In this document: positions 1 through 8,885 of the stretch, in pieces
How positions within the stretch are numbered: the first letter of the stretch is position 1
Layout of the letters: the number at the start of each line of letters is the position of its first letter
Source: Candidatus Thiodiazotropha sp. LNASS1
Lineage (GTDB): Bacteria > Pseudomonadota > Gammaproteobacteria > Chromatiales > Chromatiaceae
Direction: 5' to 3'
NCBI RefSeq assembly: GCF_964212655.1
Contig: NZ_OZ156465.1
Span: 2,170,001 to 2,234,000 of the forward strand
DNA length: 64,000 nt
Position numbers and translations under genes: made by a program
Notes under the pieces: generated by a model
What the model was told of the DNA's origin: nothing
Database searches by the model: none
Seen by the model: only the letters and a program-made list of their open reading frames with translations

Positions 1-1671
1 TGTGTTCAGTTCCTGGGCAAGCAGGGAGACCACCTCTCCCTGCCTGGTGGTCTGTTCCGCTCTGGTGGCAGTTTGTTCAGCCACCTGATTGATTGTGTTT
101 ATCCCATCATTGACATCTGAAGCGACATTGCGTTGATCGACTGTCGCGTCAGCAATCTTGGAGTTGACCGCAGATATTTGGTTGACAGCCTGCGTTATCG
201 ATTCCAGCGATACACCAGCCTGTTTCGCTTGCTGTGCCGTCTCATGTCCACGCGACCTACCTGAGTTCATGGCGGTAACCGCCTGCTCCGCTCCGGATTG
301 CAACCGGATGATAATCTCCTGAATCTCCTGTGTCGATTCCTGTGTCCGGGTGGCGAGAGTCCTAACTTCATCAGCCACAACGGCAAAGCCCCTGCCCTGT
401 TCCCCGGCTCTCGCCGCCTCGATCGCTGCGTTCAATGCCAACAGATTCGTTTGTTCAGCGATTCCCTTTATAACATCCAGCACACCCCCGATATCCTCAC
501 TGTCTTTTTGAAAACCATTGATAATACTTGCAGCAGTATCGATCTCCTCTGCCAGCGTCGTGATACTGTTGATGGTCATTCGCAGATCCTCCCTGCCCTT
601 TAACGACTCCTTTTCTGCAGAATCGGTGGCCTTGTCGGCCGCTGCAGCACTTTCCGCAACGCTTTCAACAGCCAAAGAGAGATTTTGCATGGCATGCACT
701 ATATCTTCTGTCTTTGTCTTCTGATGAAGGACGCCAGCACTCGACTTTTCGGTCATTTCCAACATTTGATAAGCCGCTTCAGTCATCTTCCCACTCGATT
801 CCTTAACGTTCTGTATCAATACCTGGAGCTTATCCATGAATACATTGAACCAGTGAGAGAGCTCACCCAATTCATTATTTGCATCCGCGTTGAGCCGCTT
901 GGTCAAGTCTCCCTCTCCTTCCGCGATATCCTTGATCCTTTCACGCATTAGTGAAATCGGCCGGTTAATAACCAAATAGGTATTGAATGAGGTTATAAAA
1001 ACAAACACAACCGATACCGCTATGGTCAGTATCAGTAATTGCATACTTTGCTCTGCTCTCTGCACCGAGGTTGCCGAATCCTGTTCGATAACTTCGGATG
1101 CTGCCGCCGCCTTAACCGACTTTTCCTTGAACGTCTCCGCCAACAATTGTAGATCCTTCGCTACACCCGCCTGTCGTGCACCTTCTTGCGCCGCTTTCTT
1201 GAACTCACCGACGATACTTCTGACCCGTGGCAGGGATTCCCGCCTGACCTGCTCATATATATCCTCGATTTCGAGCATCAGCATCGTTGGGTCATCTTCC
1301 TCACCCTCGATCAAGGTATTGAGGTTTTTCACCATCTTCTCGAATGCGGACTGGATCTGAGCCATATCGGACACATTGGTCTTAAGCATGTTAAGAAGTG
1401 TGCTGTTCATATCGTCGCTAAGCTTGGATGCCGAGGATGACGCTACGATAGAACCATCCTCCACCTCTTCAACGACGATGCGAATATCGACTGCCTGCTC
1501 GGCCGCCTTTGAGAGGTCATCCGTAGTACGTCCCAATTGATATAGTGCAAACAGGGTGGTAAACAGCATCAACGCGATGAAAAAGGCCATCCCCATAAAC
1601 ACCAGCGTGCGAATCTTAAACCGTTCAAAGACAAGGCTGACGGTTGCGATATACCAGGATGAGATTGACAT
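1..1671 (-). CDS. Methyl-accepting chemotaxis protein, C-terminus cut by window edge
   Basis: This is a transmembrane chemoreceptor that would signal to CheA/CheW. The frame is open from an ATG at 1671 to the first base of the window, giving 557 codons without a stop, so the C-terminus is missing. A first membrane helix lies around residues 20-46, then a periplasmic part of about 160 residues, a second helix around 205-230, and a HAMP domain ([19 protein letters not shown]) near 235-285. The conserved MCP hairpin follows at about 410-435, with [19 protein letters not shown] and [12 protein letters not shown]. The periplasmic part is helical and I do not recognise a named sensor domain in it. 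It lies 31 bases behind the tandem-PilJ gene in the same direction and is probably cotranscribed with it from the sigma-28-like promoter at 2618-2645. The ligand cannot be told from the sequence. Confidence 0.95.
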   Translation of the reverse strand, partial: MSISSWYIATVSLVFERFKIRTLVFMGMAFFIALMLFTTLFALYQLGRTTDDLSKAAEQAVDIRIVVEEVEDGSIVASSSASKLSDDMNSTLLNMLKTNVSDMAQIQSAFEKMVKNLNTLIEGEEDDPTMLMLEIEDIYEQVRRESLPRVRSIVGEFKKAAQEGARQAGVAKDLQLLAETFKEKSVKAAAASEVIEQDSATSVQRAEQSMQLLILTIAVSVVFVFITSFNTYLVINRPISLMRERIKDIAEGEGDLTKRLNADANNELGELSHWFNVFMDKLQVLIQNVKESSGKMTEAAYQMLEMTEKSSAGVLHQKTKTEDIVHAMQNLSLAVESVAESAAAADKATDSAEKESLKGREDLRMTINSITTLAEEIDTAASIINGFQKDSEDIGGVLDVIKGIAEQTNLLALNAAIEAARAGEQGRGFAVVADEVRTLATRTQESTQEIQEIIIRLQSGAEQAVTAMNSGRSRGHETAQQAKQAGVSLESITQAVNQISAVNSKIADATVDQRNVASDVNDGINTINQVAEQTATRAEQTTRQGEVVSLLAQELNT

Positions 1672-1702
1672 GATAAGTCACCTCTTAACGAGACAGGGAC
1701 AA

Positions 1703-2566
1703 CTACTGTTCGAGTTGCTCATACATTTTTACTGCTTTGTTCATCTCTTTAAGCAGAGGAAGGTTCAGTTTTGACATCTGCAAGAGGTCATCTTTTGAAA
1801 CCCCCTTGGCGTCGATACCTGCCGCACGCTCCACCAGGGGCTTGAACTCTTTCCACAGATCGCCAACAACCATCAGTTGACTGCGGATAGCCTTATCCTT
1901 CGTGCCCGGGAGTTCCAGATCCCCATCCCCATCGAGCAGTCCCTTGAGCGTGCGATCAAATAATGAGGCTGTGCTGCGGAGATTGGATTTATTGTCGTCC
2001 GTATTATGTTTCAAGGCCACAAGCGACATCTCCTTCGACATCTTTTGCGTCAGCATACGCTGCTTACCGGCAAGATTGATCACTACACCTGCACTCTTGC
2101 CAGTCGCCTTTTTGGCCTCCTTTTCATACAAGCGAACTGCGGTATTCATATTTTTCAGCAATGGGAGATTCAGTTGCGCCACTTTGGCGATATCGACACT
2201 CCCCCCCTGCACGACTTCGGAAACCACCGATTGAAATTCATCCCATAATTTCCTGACTTTATCCAACTGTTTGAGAATCACCCTTCCCTCTGTCGCAGGC
2301 AATCCCATTTCAGCGTTTCCGTCACGCAAACCTGTTAATGTGGTATCAAACAGCTTGGCGGTTTTTTTCAGGTTCGCCCTGTTTCCTTCCACATCTATCT
2401 TATTTGCAATCAGAAGCATCTCCTTGGACATTTTCTGAGTCAACATCCTCTGTCTCCCGGAGAGATTAATGACCACAGCATATTCACTGGCAGTGACCGC
2501 TAAAACATCACTGACTGCAATAGCCAGCAACAATGCAATAAAAAGTGGAAGAGAGATTTTTTTCAT
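1703..2566 (-). CDS. Exported protein with two tandem PilJ-type sensor domains
   Basis: The product is 287 residues. It begins with a signal peptide (MKKISLPLFIALLLAIAVSD..LA) and then carries two copies of the PilJ/NarX-type N-terminal domain, each opening with a near-identical motif: VVINLSGRQRMLTQKMSKEM near residue 30 and VVINLAGKQRMLTQKMSKEM near 160. No transmembrane helix or HAMP, MCP or kinase output follows, so it should be free in the periplasm. Domains of this family (PF13675) form the sensor part of PilJ, and in some receptors and NarX-like kinases the equivalent motif binds nitrate or nitrite; a similar ligand here is inference. The ATG at 2566 was preferred over an upstream in-frame start at 2629 because it begins the signal peptide and because the upstream stretch overlaps the promoter. 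It may present a ligand to the adjacent chemoreceptor. Confidence 0.85.
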   Translation of the reverse strand: MKKISLPLFIALLLAIAVSDVLAVTASEYAVVINLSGRQRMLTQKMSKEMLLIANKIDVEGNRANLKKTAKLFDTTLTGLRDGNAEMGLPATEGRVILKQLDKVRKLWDEFQSVVSEVVQGGSVDIAKVAQLNLPLLKNMNTAVRLYEKEAKKATGKSAGVVINLAGKQRMLTQKMSKEMSLVALKHNTDDNKSNLRSTASLFDRTLKGLLDGDGDLELPGTKDKAIRSQLMVVGDLWKEFKPLVERAAGIDAKGVSKDDLLQMSKLNLPLLKEMNKAVKMYEQLEQ

Positions 2567-2617
2567 GGCTGTGCACCTTCGCAAGTAACATGTTGAGTGA
2601 AATTCACCCTCATAGCG

Positions 2618-2645
2618 AGATCGGCACAATTTCCGGATTACTTTA
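2618..2645 (-). promoter_or_regulatory. Sigma-28 (FliA)-like promoter for the PilJ-like/MCP pair
   Basis: Read on the minus strand, TAAAG (2645-2641) is followed after 15 bases by GCCGATCT (2625-2618). This resembles the flagellar sigma-28 consensus TAAAGTTT-N11-GCCGATAA, with the spacing one base longer than usual. It lies about 50 bases upstream of the ATG at 2566, a position fitting a chemotaxis gene. The match is by eye. Confidence 0.55.
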
Positions 2646-2689
2646 TTGAATTTAAACTACTGGAATTTGATTTGTGTAAACAAAACCTA

Positions 2690-4699
2690 TCATGGCTTGC
2701 CAACACTGACACGAAAGCAGCTGACCTTATGCGTCCCAGTGATGTGTTTCTCTTCAGGATAGGCTGATCCACAATTCGCTTCAGCTTGCGGACAACGCGG
2801 ATGAAAATGGCATCCACTGGGCGGTGCGACCGGTGACGGTGGTTCTCCCGGCAATTGAATGACTGTTCGCTGCCTGCCGGGATCGGGTACAGGAACAGCT
2901 GAGAGCAGTGCACGTGTATAGGGGTGCCGAGGATGTTTCATAACCTCATCGGTCCGTCCCCTCTCCACTATTCTGCCCAGATACATGACTGCAATTTCAT
3001 CAGCCATATAGGCCACCACGGAGATATCGTGAGATATAAACAGATAGGAGAGCCCGAGCTCACCCTGCAATCCCTTGAGCAGATTGAGGATTTGCGCCTG
3101 TACTGAAAGATCCAGCGCACTGGTCGGTTCGTCACAGACAATCAGGCGTGGCTCCACCGCCAGTGCCCGCGCCACACAGATACGTTGCCGCTGGCCTCCT
3201 GAAAATTCATGAGGATATCTACTGGCGGCCGATGCCGGCAGACCGACCTGCTGCAGCAAGGACTCGACACGCCGCCTCAGCGCAGCTCCACTATGGGTAC
3301 CTTGGGCAAGGATGCCCTCGGCAACGATATCAGCCACCTTCATCCTGGGATTCATCGATGAAACCGGATCCTGGAAGATAATCTGGATATCACCACGCAG
3401 GCGTCTCAGATCTCTCCCTCGCATGCCGCCAAGCGACTTACCGTCGATTACAATTCGCCCCCCGGTCGAGTCGATGAGTTTTAGAATCGCTTTGCCCAGC
3501 GTGGACTTGCCGCAACCCGACTCGCCGACCAATGCCACCACCGATCCTCGGGCGATTTCCAGGTCGACACCATCCACTGCCTTGAGCTGACCGACCACAG
3601 ATTGCAGCAACCCCTTACGGACAGGAAAGTGCACCCGCAGATTCTCGACCGATAACAGCGGTCTCCTGTCTCTGTCCGGCAAGGAATGATGTGACACGCA
3701 ATCCGTATCACTCACATTCAGCTTCAACGTCTCATCTTTGTAGAGCAGACAACGCACCCCGGAACGGTTTTCTCCCGGCAGCCAGTCTGGTGTCGTCTCA
3801 TGACAGGCCTGCCTGCTCTGATCACAACGCGCAACAAAGCGGCAGCCGATGAATTCGCTGCCCAAGGCTGGAACAGCGCCTCCGATCACGGCCAGCTTTT
3901 CGCCCGGACGCCTGCGCTCGGGCAGTGAAGCGAACAGCAAACGACTGTAGGGATGCCTGGGATGGCGAAAAAAAGCGCCTATCTCGGCGCTCTCGACGAT
4001 CTCACCCGCATACATGACAGCAACCCGATCCGCCATCTCCGCTACCACACCCAGATCGTGCGTAATCAACAGGATCGACATGCCCTTTGCCTGCTGCAAG
4101 TGCTTCATCAGACCCAGAATCTGGGCTTGCATGGTGACATCGAGGGCAGTGGTGGGCTCATCGGCAATCAGAAGTTTGGGATTACCCGCCAGCGCCATCG
4201 CAATCATCACCCGTTGTTTCATCCCACCGGAGAGCTGATGGGGATAACGATGGACACAACGCTCCGGATCCGGGATTGCAACAGCCTGCAACAATTCGAT
4301 CACACGCTGGTTGACCGCACTCTTCATCAGATCATCGTGCAGCGTCACCGCTTCAGCAATCTGTCGACCGATACTCATCAACGGATTGAGCGAGGTCATC
4401 GGCTCCTGGAATACCATGCCCATCTGACCCCCACGCAGGCGCCGTATCGATTGCCGATCCAGATCCACCAGGTCGAAACCGTTGAAATCGATCCTTCCCG
4501 CCTCGATGTGGACGGAGGGTGGCAACAATCGCATCAACGACAGCGCAGTCATCGACTTGCCGCAACCCGACTCGCCTACCAGGGCAAATGTCTCACCCTG
4601 TTGGATCTCAAGGTCGAGATCCTCAACAACACACAGCCTGCTGTTTGCGTTTTTCAAAGTGAGCCGCAGACCGCTGATCTTCAGCAAGTGATCGATCAT
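2690..4699 (-). CDS. Peptide-type ABC transporter, fused double ATPase with Cys motifs (DppD-DppF-like)
   Basis: This cytoplasmic protein of 669 residues is two complete ABC ATPases in one chain and powers uptake of peptides or similar solutes. The first half has Walker A GESGCGKS at about 42-49, signature LSGGMKQR near 158 and Walker B LLIADEP. The second has Walker A GESGCGKST near 393, signature FSGGQRQR near 499 and LIVCDEP. Each half ends in the oligopeptide-transporter C-terminal module with spacing C-x5-C-x6-C (GCRFVARCDQSRQAC and GCHFHPRCPQAEANC) plus a fourth Cys further on. In some DppD proteins these cysteines hold an iron-sulfur cluster; whether they do here is inference. It is the last gene of a five-gene operon, seven bases after another fused double ATPase. 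The neighbouring permeases need only one pair of ATPase domains, so its partner is uncertain. Confidence 0.93.
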   Translation of the reverse strand: MIDHLLKISGLRLTLKNANSRLCVVEDLDLEIQQGETFALVGESGCGKSMTALSLMRLLPPSVHIEAGRIDFNGFDLVDLDRQSIRRLRGGQMGMVFQEPMTSLNPLMSIGRQIAEAVTLHDDLMKSAVNQRVIELLQAVAIPDPERCVHRYPHQLSGGMKQRVMIAMALAGNPKLLIADEPTTALDVTMQAQILGLMKHLQQAKGMSILLITHDLGVVAEMADRVAVMYAGEIVESAEIGAFFRHPRHPYSRLLFASLPERRRPGEKLAVIGGAVPALGSEFIGCRFVARCDQSRQACHETTPDWLPGENRSGVRCLLYKDETLKLNVSDTDCVSHHSLPDRDRRPLLSVENLRVHFPVRKGLLQSVVGQLKAVDGVDLEIARGSVVALVGESGCGKSTLGKAILKLIDSTGGRIVIDGKSLGGMRGRDLRRLRGDIQIIFQDPVSSMNPRMKVADIVAEGILAQGTHSGAALRRRVESLLQQVGLPASAASRYPHEFSGGQRQRICVARALAVEPRLIVCDEPTSALDLSVQAQILNLLKGLQGELGLSYLFISHDISVVAYMADEIAVMYLGRIVERGRTDEVMKHPRHPYTRALLSAVPVPDPGRQRTVIQLPGEPPSPVAPPSGCHFHPRCPQAEANCGSAYPEEKHITGTHKVSCFRVSVGKP

Positions 4700-4706
4700 G
4701 GTTGGA

Positions 4707-6335
4707 TCAGACCGGCACCCTCGGTACCGCAGCGATCAGCTGTTGCGTATATCGATTGCTCGGACGATTGACGATATCCTCGGTTCTCCCCTGTTCGACG
4801 ATCTTGCCCTGGTACATCACTGCGGTGCGATCACTGACATACTCCACCACACCGATATTATGGGTAATGAACAGCAGGGTGAGCCCATGCTTGGCTCGCA
4901 GATCCAGTAGCATGCGCAAGATTTCCGCCTGCACGGAGACATCCAGAGCACTGGTGATCTCGTCACAAACGATGAAAGAGGGGTTCAGGGAGAGTGCCCT
5001 CGCAATACCGATCCGCTGCCGCTGACCGCCGGAAAATTCATGCGGGTAGCGCCACAAGGTATCCTCCTCCATCTGTACCTGATCCAGCAGGTCTCTCGCT
5101 ATCTCAATACGCGCATCCTGATCTTCACCGATCCCATGGACCTTCATCGCTTCAGTCAGGATAGCGGCAATACTCAGACGCGGGTTCAGGGATGATATGG
5201 GATCCTGAAAGATGATCTGCATATGGCGGCGGAAACGCCTGAGTTGCGACCTGTTCATTTCTGTAATATCGGTATCATCGAAAGCCACACGACCGGCGGT
5301 GGGTTCGGTCAGGCGCAGGATACCCCGCCCCAGAGTCGTCTTGCCGCTACCCGATTCACCGACCAGCGCCAGAATCTCTCCGCGGGGTATCTCCAGATCG
5401 ACACCGTCCACCGCGCGCACCTGATCGACGACCCGCCGCAGCAACCCCTTTCGCACCGGAAAATGGATCTCCAGCCGGGAAAGCCTGATCAATGGCATCT
5501 GATCACCATGCTGTTCATGGGGCTGGTTGCGGGCCAGATTCTCCGGCAGGGCGGCAATCAATGCCTGAGTATAGCTATGGCCGGGACGGTGAATTATCTG
5601 CTCGGTGTCACCGGTCTCGACCAGTTTGCCCCGCTGCATGACACCGACGCGGTCGGCAATCTGGGACACTACACCGAAATCATGGGTGATAAACAGAATT
5701 GCCATACTTGTACGCTGCTGCAGGGTCTTCATCAACCGCAGGATCTCACGCTGAACCGTGACATCCAACGCCGTGGTGGGTTCATCGGCAATCAACAGGT
5801 CGGGCTCGCAGGCCATGGCCATGGCGATCATCACCCGTTGACGCTGCCCCCCCGACAGCTGATGGGGAAAGCTGTGGACCCGGGTCTGCGGATCGGGCAG
5901 CTGTACCGCCTCCAGGGATTCCAATACCCGTTGCCATGCCTCCCCTTCGGAGAGTTCGGGAAAGTGGAGTCTTACTGCCTCGAGGATCTGTTCGCCGATG
6001 GTAAAAACGGGATTCAACGAACTCATGGGTTCCTGGAAGATCATCGCGATCCTCCCTCCCCGCACCTGCTGCATCTCAGCCTCGCTCAGGCCAGCCAGAT
6101 CCACCGGCGCTTCACCCTGAGCATGAAAGTGGATCTCACCCGTATGTCGTTGCAGGTTGGATTTTGGCAGCAGCTGCATGATTGAAAGTGCAGTGATCGA
6201 TTTACCGCTGCCCGATTCACCGACCAGGCAGAAAGTTTCCCCGCGTGCAATTTCGAAGCTGACCTCATCAACGGCCTTGATGGTTCGTCCCTGGTGCTGA
6301 AACCAGGTATGGAGCTGTTTCACCGACAGTAACAT
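4707..6335 (-). CDS. Peptide-type ABC transporter, fused double ATPase (YejF-like)
   Basis: The product is 542 residues with two ABC ATPase domains in tandem, as in E. coli YejF. Domain one has Walker A GESGSGKS at about 39-46, signature LSGGQRQR near 160 and LLIADEPTTALD. Domain two has Walker A GESGSGKTTLGR near 327, signature FSGGQRQR near 435 and FIVCDEITSALD. Unlike the next gene, it lacks the Cys-rich oligopeptide C-terminal modules, ending soon after the RYTQQLIAAVP motif. Its first base overlaps the last base of the upstream permease gene, so translational coupling is likely. By order (binding protein, permease, permease, fused ATPase) it is the expected ATPase of a Yej-type importer. 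The second fused ATPase downstream is the unusual part. Confidence 0.93.
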   Translation of the reverse strand: MLLSVKQLHTWFQHQGRTIKAVDEVSFEIARGETFCLVGESGSGKSITALSIMQLLPKSNLQRHTGEIHFHAQGEAPVDLAGLSEAEMQQVRGGRIAMIFQEPMSSLNPVFTIGEQILEAVRLHFPELSEGEAWQRVLESLEAVQLPDPQTRVHSFPHQLSGGQRQRVMIAMAMACEPDLLIADEPTTALDVTVQREILRLMKTLQQRTSMAILFITHDFGVVSQIADRVGVMQRGKLVETGDTEQIIHRPGHSYTQALIAALPENLARNQPHEQHGDQMPLIRLSRLEIHFPVRKGLLRRVVDQVRAVDGVDLEIPRGEILALVGESGSGKTTLGRGILRLTEPTAGRVAFDDTDITEMNRSQLRRFRRHMQIIFQDPISSLNPRLSIAAILTEAMKVHGIGEDQDARIEIARDLLDQVQMEEDTLWRYPHEFSGGQRQRIGIARALSLNPSFIVCDEITSALDVSVQAEILRMLLDLRAKHGLTLLFITHNIGVVEYVSDRTAVMYQGKIVEQGRTEDIVNRPSNRYTQQLIAAVPRVPV

Positions 6336-7507
6336 CAGCCCGACTTGCTCAGATAGGGATCGATGGCATCTCGCAACGATTCACCGATCAGGTTATAGGC
6401 AAAGACCGTGAGAAAGATGGCGCCGCCGGGAAAGGCCGCCATCCACCAGTTGAAGCGGGATGACTGTACCGCCTGATTGAGCATTTCACCCCAGGAGGGA
6501 TCATCCACCAGGCCAAGCCCGAGGAAGCTCAACGTCGCCTCGGCGAGGATCGCCGATGCCACGCCGAAACTGGCCGCCACCAACACCGGACCCATGCCGT
6601 TGGGCAACATGTGACGGAACAGAATCGAAGGCAGCGGCAGGCCCGCCGCCTCGGCCGCCTGGACAAAGTCCTGCTTGCGCAGACGCAAAAACTCGGCGCG
6701 CACGTAGCGGGCGTAACCTGGCCAGCTGGTGATACCGATGATCACCATCATGATATAGAGGCTGCGACCGAAGAAAGCGACAAAGGTCAACAACAGAAAC
6801 AAGGTCGGCACGGCCTCGAAAATCTCCACCAGACGCATACCGAGGATATCCACCACACCGGAGAAATAGCCCATCAGGCCACCGATAATGATCCCCAGCA
6901 ACATGGCGATCCCGGTGGCCACAAAGCCGATGCCGAGGGCGATCCTGGAGGCATGGACCATCCGACTGAGCACATCGGCCCCGTTCTGTTCGGTACCGAA
7001 CCAATGGGCTCGCGACTGTTGCGAAAGGGGCGCCTCCAAGCCGGTATCGCCCCGATCCCTCTGGTAATCCTTCGGTGAGAAGGGAACCGGCGCGTAAACC
7101 ACCCAGTCATATTCACCGGCGGCATCGGCAACCCGGTACTGCTCATAGATAACCAGTTGTTGAGGCTTGACCCAGAGATAAGCGAAAAGCGCCGCTACCG
7201 CCAGTACGAAGAACATGATCAAAAACTTGCGTAGCAGCGTGATCTGCCAGGGATAGAGCAACAACAGGGTGATGAAGCCCACTAGAAAGAGCACATCGAC
7301 CGGCTGCAGATAGTTCAGCACCGGACTGCTGATCTCACCCTCATGACTGAGCAACAATGGGAAGCTACTGGCAAGGAAGGGAGCGAAAACACCCACCAGA
7401 GCGAGGATACCCACCCAGAGTAAACCCAGGCGTGCGCCCCAGCGGACAAAGGTCTGGCCGAGAATCCTGCGCCAGTAGCTCTGACGCCTCTTCGCAGTCC
7501 TACTCAT
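6335..7507 (-). CDS. Peptide-type ABC transporter permease (YejE/DppC-type)
   Basis: This is an inner-membrane permease of 390 residues. It has a membrane helix near 28-48, two further helices between about 70 and 115, a periplasmic stretch containing HWFGTEQNGADVLSRM (the usual DppC/YejE start of the core), and then five helices of the BPD_transp_1 fold. The cytoplasmic ATPase-contact (EAA) loop is visible as EAAGLPLPSILFRHMLPN near 290. The C-terminus has the typical NLIGESLRDAIDP ending. It is about 50 residues longer than E. coli YejE because of the additional N-terminal helices. It overlaps the upstream permease by 8 bases and the downstream ATPase by 1, so the genes form a tight operon. 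The substrate is inferred to be oligopeptide-like from the family only. Confidence 0.93.
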   Translation of the reverse strand: MSRTAKRRQSYWRRILGQTFVRWGARLGLLWVGILALVGVFAPFLASSFPLLLSHEGEISSPVLNYLQPVDVLFLVGFITLLLLYPWQITLLRKFLIMFFVLAVAALFAYLWVKPQQLVIYEQYRVADAAGEYDWVVYAPVPFSPKDYQRDRGDTGLEAPLSQQSRAHWFGTEQNGADVLSRMVHASRIALGIGFVATGIAMLLGIIIGGLMGYFSGVVDILGMRLVEIFEAVPTLFLLLTFVAFFGRSLYIMMVIIGITSWPGYARYVRAEFLRLRKQDFVQAAEAAGLPLPSILFRHMLPNGMGPVLVAASFGVASAILAEATLSFLGLGLVDDPSWGEMLNQAVQSSRFNWWMAAFPGGAIFLTVFAYNLIGESLRDAIDPYLSKSG

Positions 7508-8885
7508 AGCTCACCCGCGGATCGGCCAAGGCATACAAAATATCGGCCAGCAGATAACCCAACAAGGTCAGACAGCCCCCGATAAGGGTGATCGACAATA
7601 CCAATTCACGGTCCCTGGTCTGCACCGCCTCCACCGCCAGTTTACCCATACCCTCAATACTGAAAATGCTCTCCACGATAATCGAACCCGCCAACAGGCT
7701 GGGCAGCAGACTGGCAGCCACGGTGATCAGGGGAAGCAGACTGTTGCGGAAAACATGTCGCCACAGCACCACCGCTTCCGCCAGCCCCTTGGCCCTGGCG
7801 GTGCGCGCATAATCGGAAAGCAGGTTCTCCAACACCGCGGTGCGGGTCAGCTTGGCAAGGCCGGCAAAACCACCATAGGCGAGACAGATCACCGGCAACG
7901 CCAGATGCCAGAGCCGATCCAGCAGAAATCCCCTCACCCAGTTTCCCTGCATCCAGTAGACCGCGAGCAGAAGCCCCACCAGGAGACCGGTGGTGAGGAA
8001 TCCGAGCTGCCGCAACAGGCGGTAGTCACTGCTTGCCAGCCAGGCGGCAAGCAGGGCGAAGATGACTGGAATGCCGATCCACAATGACAGGGAACGTTGC
8101 GCCTCAGGCAATTGATAGACCATGGCCGTTCCCAACAATGCCCAGACAAGACCGAATGCGATCTCCCTGAACGGCCGCAGGGTAAGACGTCCCAACGCCA
8201 GAAAGAGTGAGATCGCAAGCATAACCACCATGAACAACAGGGCTATATCCCACAGGCTCGACCAATGGGGCATGAACACCTGGTCGAGTACCAGTCGATC
8301 GCTCAAACCGGCGGTGGGAAACCAACGCCAATACTGCTCATTGGCGAAAAAGCCGATCATCAGCACACCTGCAAGCATGGTCGGCACCGACCAGAGTGCG
8401 AGCATGATCATGCCGCTGCTGACATCGAAGGAGCGTCCCCGCTCGACTGCCGCGCGCACGCCGACCAGCAGTGCCAACAGATAGACGATCGGGATACTCA
8501 AGACATTCAATAGGATGGTGATGGGCACTCTTTCCGAGAGCAGCTCAGTGACCGGGCGCCCATAGCGAAAACTGCGGCCCAGGTCGGAGCCTTTGGTGAA
8601 AGAGAAGCCGCTCATCCGATTCTCTTCATCGAAGGTGAAACCGATTGGTGAGACATTATTCAACCAACGAAGATATTGCAGATAGGGGGGATCATCCAGC
8701 CCGTAGAGACGATTGTAATAGGCCTCGATCTCTTTCTTCGCCTCCGGGTCCAGGTTCTGCCCCTCCACCAGACTCTGGGCGCTGATACCACCGGGCGATG
8801 CGGCCATGACCACGAACACCACCAGAGTAATACCCAGTAATGTGGGCAACATCAACAGCAGACGTCTAAGCAGATAGGTCAGCAT
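7500..8885 (-). CDS. Peptide-type ABC transporter permease (YejB/DppB-type)
   Basis: This inner-membrane permease of 461 residues begins with the family hallmark YLLRRLLLMLPTLLGITLVVF, a helix followed by the periplasmic TM1-2 region. The core BPD_transp_1 helices start near residue 120 (VPITILLNVLSIPIVYLLALLVG). The EAA loop is RAKGLAEAVVLWRHVFRNSLLP near 385. About 100 residues are inserted between core helices (roughly 205-330), rich in hydrophobic segments that probably add three to four membrane helices; E. coli YejB is nearly 100 residues shorter. The gene starts immediately after the binding-protein gene (its ATG ends one base before that stop) and overlaps yejE-like by 8 bases. It should pair with YejE-like to form the channel. 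Confidence 0.93.
   Translation of the reverse strand: MLTYLLRRLLLMLPTLLGITLVVFVVMAASPGGISAQSLVEGQNLDPEAKKEIEAYYNRLYGLDDPPYLQYLRWLNNVSPIGFTFDEENRMSGFSFTKGSDLGRSFRYGRPVTELLSERVPITILLNVLSIPIVYLLALLVGVRAAVERGRSFDVSSGMIMLALWSVPTMLAGVLMIGFFANEQYWRWFPTAGLSDRLVLDQVFMPHWSSLWDIALLFMVVMLAISLFLALGRLTLRPFREIAFGLVWALLGTAMVYQLPEAQRSLSLWIGIPVIFALLAAWLASSDYRLLRQLGFLTTGLLVGLLLAVYWMQGNWVRGFLLDRLWHLALPVICLAYGGFAGLAKLTRTAVLENLLSDYARTARAKGLAEAVVLWRHVFRNSLLPLITVAASLLPSLLAGSIIVESIFSIEGMGKLAVEAVQTRDRELVLSITLIGGCLTLLGYLLADILYALADPRVSYE

Noticed and set aside
3953-4771. Long rightward open frame opposite the double ATPase
   Set aside because: It lies wholly over a confident conserved gene on the other strand, with a His/Gln-rich composition typical of an antisense shadow and no recognisable motif.
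5223-6185. 320-residue rightward frame opposite the YejF-like gene
   Set aside because: Shadow of the ATPase gene; no family pattern and no ribosome site.
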